DNA of 64,000 nt from Macrotrachela quadricornifera (lineage: Eukaryota; Rotifera; Eurotatoria; Philodinida; Philodinidae): assembly GCA_022393335.1 (NCBI GenBank), contig JAJEKB010021337.1:1421938-1485937 (forward strand). The letters are read 5' to 3'. This document shows positions 57,856 to 64,000 of the stretch, piece by piece; position 1 is the first letter of the stretch, and each line of letters starts with the position of its first letter. The position numbers and the translations under genes are program-made. A model generated the notes under the pieces. That model worked only from the letters and a program-made list of their open reading frames with translations. It ran no database searches and was not told where the DNA came from.

Positions 57856-58440
57856 CTGTGCTACGTGTCTTTTTCGTGGTTGTATTTTCTTATTCCAAAA
57901 ACCGCAAAGCATATTAACATTTTAGCTGTCCCATTAACCTCATTCACCTTTACGCACCCAATATAATATACAATAAAAATTAAAAACTATATCGAAAAAA
58001 GACTGACAGTATCGAGTATTATGTAGAAGAAATCATACAACCTAGATTTTGACCTTTCTCAAGGGCCAAAATCCTACGTAGAATCTATTAATTAGAGATT
58101 AACTAGTTATTGTCTATGACGAAATAAGTTAGTGATATTGACAATAGCTTACTTGCATGGCTTGCAGTTAGACTATGTTCATAGTATTCTGACATATTTT
58201 ATGTGTTATAGTGTTCTGGCTCGCGCCCACTTTGCCAACACCACACTTTATTGACACCCGACTTTACCGACTGACTATTTTGCCGTCAAAGACTCTTTAC
58301 CAACAAGTTCTTTCGCTGACAAAAATTTGAAGTCAAAATAATTTAAATTTATTACGAGTATGCCGTCAGAAATATTTTTAAACTCCAACTATGTTACAGG
58401 ATGATTCATTGTTATATACTTTTTCTTTCCTCTCATCTAT
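57856..58440. other. 3' flank of the MORN gene and intergenic DNA
   Basis: AATAAAAATT at about 57973 is a plausible polyadenylation signal 115 bases after the stop. Nothing else is recognised. Confidence 0.4.
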
Positions 58441-59388
58441 TATAAAGGGTGGTCCAGAAGTCCTGACTCGATTTGTACAATTAATTTTTTTATATTAAAA
58501 CACATAATTAAAAATTTGTCCCTAGGATAAAACGATGCAGTAAAAGACGCTCTACAATACAGCCTTTGACTGATCCATCCTAACTCATATAGTACGAAAG
58601 TTATAAGTTTAGGAATATGTATCACAAAAAATAAAAATTAACCGTGAACTCAATCTGAATAATTTCGCTATAACTTTTGTTCCTTGGGTTCTCCAGAACA
58701 AATTCTATTTTTAATAGAAGCGCCGTGAAATTCTCTACAAAATCATACTTAAACTTTCACTCCAGAACTTCAATCAAGAAAACTAAGCAAATTATAAAGG
58801 AGACAAAAAAATAAAAACTTTGTAAATTTGGCATTTTTTTTCGACTTCGACTTTTTCTTTTCCAATTATTTCCATAAAAAGCGTAGCATAAGTGAGAACT
58901 CAGTTGAATTTGGTACTTTAAAATGTGCTCTTTCTCATGGTCTATAGAAAATTATTTTTAGAAAAAATAGCGTGTTTGAGAACCAACTTTCAAAAATCGA
59001 CAACCTAGTTTTCGACACAGCACTCAGTAAAGAACGAAAAACCTGATCGAAGTTTTGATGTTGTAGCTAGGTAGAGAAGAGCAACCACTTCTAATCGAAA
59101 CAAAACAAATCTAACCGGAAAATCTTTTGTTTGGATGAAGTTATGGAACTTTTATTGAAAGCACCGACATATAGATCGAGTTTACGGTTAATTTTTATTT
59201 TTTGCGATGTATATTCCTAAACTTATAACTTTCGTACTATATGAGTTAGGATGGATCAGTCAAAGGCTGTATTGTAGAGCGTCTTTTACTGCATCGTTTT
59301 ATCCTAGGGACAAATTTTTAATTATGTGTTTTAATATAAAAAAATTAATTATACAAATCGAGTCAGGACTTCTGGACCATCCTTTATC
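58441..59388. mobile_element. Mariner-type fold-back MITE, 0.95 kb
   Basis: The arms 58441-58653 and 59177-59388 are inverted copies with few differences. They begin TATAAAGGGTGGTCCAGAAG and include CATCGTTTTATCCTAGGGAC (59291), with its inverse at 58521. The same 61-63-codon frame appears in each arm in opposite directions and is not a gene. About 520 bases of unrelated loop lie between. Confidence 0.9.
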
Positions 59389-59639
59389 ATATAGATGAGA
59401 TATGCTATGTGCGAATGTCTCTTCTTTTCCTTTCCTTTTCTTCAGGTATAGTATTTCCGACAATTCTCTTCTTTTTGCCTTGTTCTGGAATTTACCCTTT
59501 GTCTTCATGATTACTTCGAAAATCTCTTTTGAATTTTGCCGATTCGTTCACCTACATATAGTGAATCATTTTTGAAATAAAATGAGCCGCTGATTTTCTA
59601 TCAGCTAAAACAAGTATTCCATTGATAAACTGTTATCCG
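59389..59639. other. Intergenic DNA
   Basis: No feature recognised beyond a T/C-rich run near 59420. Confidence 0.3.
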
Positions 59640-61740
59640 TGGAACAAAAGGCATGAAAATGTACTGCGAGAGCTATCACAATTTGCATTAGGACCCAACA
59701 TAAGGTTCACAAACTTGATGCTAAGCAGTACAATCATGCTCCAGAAGCAAGTAAATTGCAGCTTTGAAAGCATGCATTCAAATAAAGGAATTGGCTCAAA
59801 TTAGCAACGATCAACCTATACAAATTATTACTAATGTTATTGCCACAACATCGCGTGGGATACAACCATGTTCACCAGGAAAAGGCGCTTTAAGAAAACA
59901 AATCAAAAGAGCGAAGTGCGTTTGTGATGAAGAAGTTGAATCACAAACTTTGAACGATTTTAAATTACCACATAAATACTCTATTACATTAAGCGGAGTA
60001 CCTTTTGCGAAAGACATCAATCATGGAGCTGAAAGAATTTTGCTTTTCACAACAAATGAAAATCTTAAGTGGCTGCAAGAAGCAAAATTTTGGATTATGG
60101 ACGGAACATTTAAAACTGTTCCAACTTTATTTCGTCAGTTGCATAACATTCATGCACCTGCTGATGGAAATGTTAATTATCGAATTACTCTATTGGTTTA
60201 TGCACTCATGACTATGAAAAGCGAAGAATTATATAAGAAATTACATAGGTCAGTCAAAAAGTTCTGTCAACTGCTCAGAAATTCCTTATAAGAAGCTTTG
60301 GGAAATTTCTTTCGGCATAGTCTGATAGAGAAAAAAATTCTCTATTTTTCTATGCTATTTGATCACAGTTTAGTTGTTATCATAATAATAAAACTTCAAA
60401 AACAGCTGTTTTTTTTCATGCATGACGGTTATAGAAATTCAAGCCAGTGTAGCTGGATATTTTTTGGATAACTTTTGATACAAAAAAGATAGAGACCTGC
60501 GGTTTTCACCGTTCGAAAGAGGAGATCAGGATGCATTGAACTGTCTGTTATAAACTTTCTCTGCATGTTGTCTGAACTTTGCTCAAAGAATTTTCTAAAT
60601 GTTGAAAAAAGTGTGTTTTTAAAAAACAGAATTTTTACAGAAATTGGCAGAAAAATCACTCAGAACTTGGAGTAGAAAGCATATAATTCCTAAATAACTG
60701 GCTCTGAGGTTCTGAATATCGTGCATCCTTCTAAATATTTCATAAAGGGTTCGAATTTGCATCTTGAAAATTGAAAGCTCTCTGTAAACGTCTGACTGAG
60801 TAGTTTTCCTCAAAGGGATCAATTGAAAACGTTGAAAAGATCATGTTTAATAAGTCGCAGGGTACCATTCGATGCATCTTGAGCTTCTCTTTCGAACGAT
60901 GAAAACCGCAGGTCTCTATCTTCTTTCTATCAAAAGTTATTCAAAAAATACCTCCTGAATGGGAATCACTATAACGGGCATGCATGAAAAAAAACAGCTG
61001 TTTTTGAAGTTTTATTATTATGATAATAACTAAACTGTGATCAAGTAGCATAGAAAAGTAGAGAATTTTTTTCTCTATCAGGCTATGCCGAAAGAAATTT
61101 CCCAAAGCTTCTTATAAGGAATTTCTGAGCAGTTGACAGAACTTTTTGACTGACCTATGTATTTCAGAAACTCAATGAATTGGCACCATAAAATAACTTG
61201 GAATTAAACCCAGACTTTGTAGTAACTGATTTTGAAAAAAATTCAATCAATGCAATATAATCAGAACTTTCAAGTGCTCAAAATGAAGGTTGCCATTTTC
61301 ACTTAGGGCAATCTGTATATAGACAAATTCAAGACCTAGGACTGACCAAAAAATATGGAACTGACGAAAACTTTAGACTGTTTTAAATTCTTTAGAAATT
61401 GCTGATGCTTTTGACGAAGTCAAAAGTTTACTACCACTTGATGCTGAACCAATCATTCAATGGTTTGAAAATAACCATGTACATAGAAGAGTAAAAAGAA
61501 CGTTGAGGAATGGCTCAGTTCAAAGATACAATCCATCATATTCACCCTCAACGTATGGTCTGTGTTTTATAATATGAAATTTGCATTTCCAAGAGCTCAA
61601 AACAAAGTCGAACCTTGGCATAGACGCTGGGAGACATCTATTGCTCGATCTCATATTGCTGTTTTCATAATAATCAAACAAATTCAAAAAGAACAAAATG
61701 AAGTGGAAATGAATATTGAAAAATCAATGCGCGGAGAACC
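59640..61740 (+). pseudogene. MULE-type transposase pseudogene, split by a fold-back
   Basis: The 5' fragment shows a VHKLDAKQYNHAPEASKLQL frame, a frameshift, then 59764-60246 with IQIITNVIATTSRGIQPCSP, ERILLFTTNENLKWLQEAKF and FWIMDGTFKTVPTLFRQLHN, the opening of a MULE catalytic domain (first Asp in MDGTF). A 912-bp fold-back interrupts it at 60247. After 61158 the domain continues with NPDFVVTDFEKNSINAI (second Asp) and EGCHFHLGQSVYRQIQDLGL, then later RRVKRTLRNGSVQRYNPS and KVEPWHRRWETSIARSH in changing frames. TAA codons near 61190 and 61258 and further frameshifts disable it. The terminal repeats of the original element were not found. Confidence 0.82.
60247..61158. mobile_element. Fold-back MITE inserted in the MULE pseudogene
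   Basis: The arms of about 300 bases begin GGTCAGTCAAAAAGTTCTGT at the left and end in its complement at the right, with TA at each boundary. Inner blocks such as ATAGAGACCTGCGGTTTTCA (60490) and its inverse (60901) also pair. The split transposase reads directly from one side to the other once this element is removed, so the insertion is later. Confidence 0.92.
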
Positions 61741-62662
61741 AGCTTCAAGGGAGAAAAGTGCGGAATACGAAATACTGGAATTTTTCGAAATTTTCTGGGT
61801 TTTTTGAAATTCTGCGGAATTTTTCGGAATCTCTGAAATTCTTCAGATTTTTTTGGAATCTTACGGAATTTTATGGAATCTTGAATTTACAAAATAATCT
61901 CTCTTGATATATATTTTAACTTAAAATCAGTAAATACACAAACTTTTTAAAAAAGAATTCAGTAATAAAAGGAGGATTGACGATAAGGCCACTCCTACTT
62001 AGACATAGTGTTACGTATTAAAATAAATATCAAACAGATTCTAAAATAAAAGCTTCATCACTTGTATATGGATAACAGACCGAAAATGAGTCGAGAGACT
62101 CGACTTTATAGGAATTTTTTTGTGATGCTTTTTGTTCTTTCTCGGCAAAAATGTTCGTTTGTTTTGGCTTTATTAAAATAGTACAATGTTCGATTATCAC
62201 AATGAATTCGTTAGACAGTCAAGTTCAACGGTGAAACAACAATGCACCGACAGCGTTGAATGGATTGAAATAAATAGCAAACAATAATTTTCATTGTATT
62301 TACTGGATTGTTGTCTATACACACCTTAATTTGCGATATTGCATTAATCAATGGTGAGCCTATATAAACAATTGATGTACAGCGTATGGTAGAATTGTTC
62401 TAATATTTTTATCTCACGTACTATCGCTAATTGAACATCTTTTAATAAAAAAAACTACAATGTTAGGTATTATTACACTTTCTACATTCTTCTATAGCAT
62501 ATACGTTATCTAGATTATTATTATCTTTCCTTTTAACCGTTGTTCATTCTTTACCATATTTCGCTTTTGCGTTCTCGTTATATATGATATATATGATCTT
62601 GTGCATTCTCTTCTTTCATCCTGTGTTCTCTTAACATATGTAACAGATCCTCTGGTCTTTTA
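61741..62662. other. Non-coding DNA with a GGAATTTT-type degenerate repeat
   Basis: From 61760 to 61890 the motif (T/C)GGAAT(T/C)TT(A/T) recurs about ten times with irregular spacing. A short palindrome GAGTCGAGAGACTCGAC lies near 62091. Otherwise nothing is seen. Confidence 0.4.
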
Positions 62663-62861
62663 GCGACAAGAACGCAATCAATTAGCTTTTCCAGTACTAT
62701 ATCGTCTCGCTAAATGCAATTTTGCGGCACCTTCTAGCTCTGCGTTTGTTGAGCGGCAATTCAGCGCTGCAAGTCAGATCATAACACAAAGACGTTCGAA
62801 TCTCGACCCTTCAATGGTAAATAATTCAAGTTTTTTACGTTCATTTGAAAACAACAAATAA
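62663..62861 (+). pseudogene. hAT transposase C-terminal dimerisation fragment
   Basis: An exon-like frame after a TTTTAG acceptor encodes LAFPVLYRLAKCNFAAPSSS, AFVERQFSAASQIITQRRSN and LDPSMV, ending at TAA. This is the hAT dimerisation domain (pattern FPxLxxLAxxxLxxPASSAxVERxFSxAxxI). Only this domain, about 60 residues, is recognisable. The upstream catalytic part is absent in the preceding several hundred bases. Confidence 0.88.
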
Positions 62862-63169
62862 CTAATCTAAATTAGATTTGTTTTCATTCATTGCTATGAC
62901 TTTTGTTCATTTTGTTATTTATTCTCGCTCTTAAATCAAACTATATTCACAAACACTTGTTGTTTGAATAAATATATATGTAAATTTATTATATTGTATT
63001 TTTATATATTTAAATAAAGTGGAAGTTCAATAGTATAGAATATCTGTTGAACTTATTTAAAAATAAGTCTCTTACTATGACTAGGGTTACTATGAACCCA
63101 GAATAGAAGTAAAGTAAGCGGAAATATTGCGCTATAGCGCATAATAGCGTCGTTATTTGACCGCTATCG
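62862..63169. other. Intergenic DNA
   Basis: AT-rich. Near 63120-63165 there is an imperfect palindromic run of TATAGCGCATAATAGCG with CGCTAT motifs, possibly a transposon end. Confidence 0.3.
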
Positions 63170-63747
63170 ATGGCATGGGATTTGTCACATCAAATTCATT
63201 ATGAATGTACAACATTGGACAAATGTAATAATAACGACACTTTAAAACGCTTACTTGATTCGATCACACTTAGTGAATGATTCATTGAAGAATTAAAACC
63301 GTTGCTTGTTTCTGTTAATCCATTCACCAATGTTTCAGCTGTCGAATATTATTCATTCTCAAATGTAACAGATCCTAATGAATATGATCCAATGGACATT
63401 GATCATTGTCATCGGTATTCTATTGATTTGGAAAATTCTCAATTGGTACACGATGTGATTTGCGCAACGTGTGTCACAGACTGATGAAATATATTAATGA
63501 GATCGCACATACAATTGGGCTTTTGCTTCCAAATCGATCGTACTTTGGAGAAACAGTCAAACTCACTTGTCAACAGCCAGGAGGTTGCAATTCTATCCTT
63601 AATGTGAACAAGACTCGTCAGACAAGCAAGCTCACTTTTGATTTTGATAAATATTTTAGCACATCATCAACTACTTCTACCATCGCTTCCATAAAACTTT
63701 TATTCAATTTATTGACAATTATCATGATATTTCTTAAATGTTATTAA
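63170..63747 (+). pseudogene. Decayed Cys-containing surface protein gene with hydrophobic C-terminus
   Basis: One frame from an ATG at 63170 encodes HQIHYECTTLDKCNNNDTLK and is interrupted by TGA at 63278. It continues as ELKPLLVSVNPFTNVSAVEY, then DPMDIDHCHRYSIDLENSQL and ICATCVTD, and stops at 63484. A second frame (to TAA at 63747) carries VKLTCQQPGGCNSIL and a C-terminal hydrophobic tail (IKLLFNLLTIIMIFLKCY) preceded by Ser/Thr, as in GPI-anchored proteins. The frame change near 63470 and the TGA make it non-functional, unless an intron removes the shift. The family is not recognised. Confidence 0.5.
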
Positions 63748-64000
63748 TTTATTGTTGATTGAAGAATAAATGCGAAATCGTTGGCTGATATTCTAGTCTT
63801 AAGGATTCAAACAATTATTATAATAAGCTAATGCGATCAGTTTAGACCTTCAGTTCTTTTGTTTCAATACTATCTTGTAATTTAATAATACAAAAAAAAG
63901 CATTTCCTTTTCTAGCTTCGTTCTGACTAATCCATAACTAAATATAATAACAAGAAGCAAATATATTTTTCACCATATCCGATTATTAGTTCAAATAAAA
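63748..64000. other. 3' flank, AT-rich
   Basis: AATAAA-like signals at about 63764 and 63885; nothing further is recognised. Confidence 0.3.

Noticed and set aside
58440..59398. Matching 60-residue frames on opposite strands
   Set aside because: Arms of the mariner-type fold-back.
1..64000. CRISPR arrays, bacterial operons, ribosome-binding sites
   Set aside because: The window is eukaryotic: spliced genes, no regularly spaced direct repeats with unique spacers, no operon-like packing.

Overview
This is eukaryotic (metazoan), AT-rich nuclear DNA. Genes are split by short GT-AG introns and are well separated. A large share of the window consists of DNA transposons and fold-back elements. The combination of a sialate O-acetylesterase gene, a matrix-metalloproteinase gene, a tandem family of two-membrane-segment proteins ending in a Y-x-x-C-A-P-x-x-C-x-Y block, and many unrelated DNA-transposon superfamilies (hAT, Kolobok-like, pogo, MULE, Tc1/mariner-type MITEs) looks most like a bdelloid rotifer. 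That placement is inference from family resemblance; no ribosomal or mitochondrial marker is present.

Layout. 1-2.2 kb: a fold-back repeat and a decayed hAT element with a TTF-type zinc finger, followed by an unrecognised exon (2.19-2.65 kb). 3.85-6.58 kb: a complete seven-exon sialate O-acetylesterase gene (544 aa) bracketed by inverted copies of one transposon end. 7.8-8.0 kb: a tiny two-exon secreted Cys-rich peptide gene. 11.2-12.5 kb: a hAT element with an exact 8-bp target duplication and a second element nested in it. 12.5-17.5 kb: an apparently intact 5.0-kb TTAA-flanked transposon with perfect 17-bp terminal repeats, an 11-exon transposase whose reading frame closes at every junction (633 aa), and a second 178-aa gene. 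18.9-32.8 kb: a cluster of four members of one membrane-protein family (one plus-strand pseudogene, three minus-strand genes), with a tRNA-derived SINE and a MITE between or inside them. 33-39 kb: nested fold-back and hAT elements. 40-46 kb: decayed genes, AT-rich DNA and a mariner-type fold-back containing BamHI-site arrays. 46.8-53.5 kb: a metalloproteinase gene whose 5.5-kb third intron is full of repeats. 53.6-54.7 kb: a deleted pogo element. 55.8-57.9 kb: a gene joining at least 13 MORN repeats to a jacalin-type lectin and an aerolysin-type pore-forming module. 58.4-63.7 kb: fold-backs, a MULE pseudogene split by a fold-back, a hAT C-terminal fragment and a decayed Cys-rich surface-protein gene.

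The host genes do not form a pathway. Three of them (esterase, metalloproteinase, lectin/pore-former) plausibly act on extracellular glycans, matrix or membranes, and the tandem membrane family looks like a lineage-specific expansion. The best candidates for new biology are the MORN-jacalin-aerolysin fusion, the metalloproteinase with a zinc ligand replaced, the intact TTAA transposon with its companion gene, and the two-membrane-segment family.
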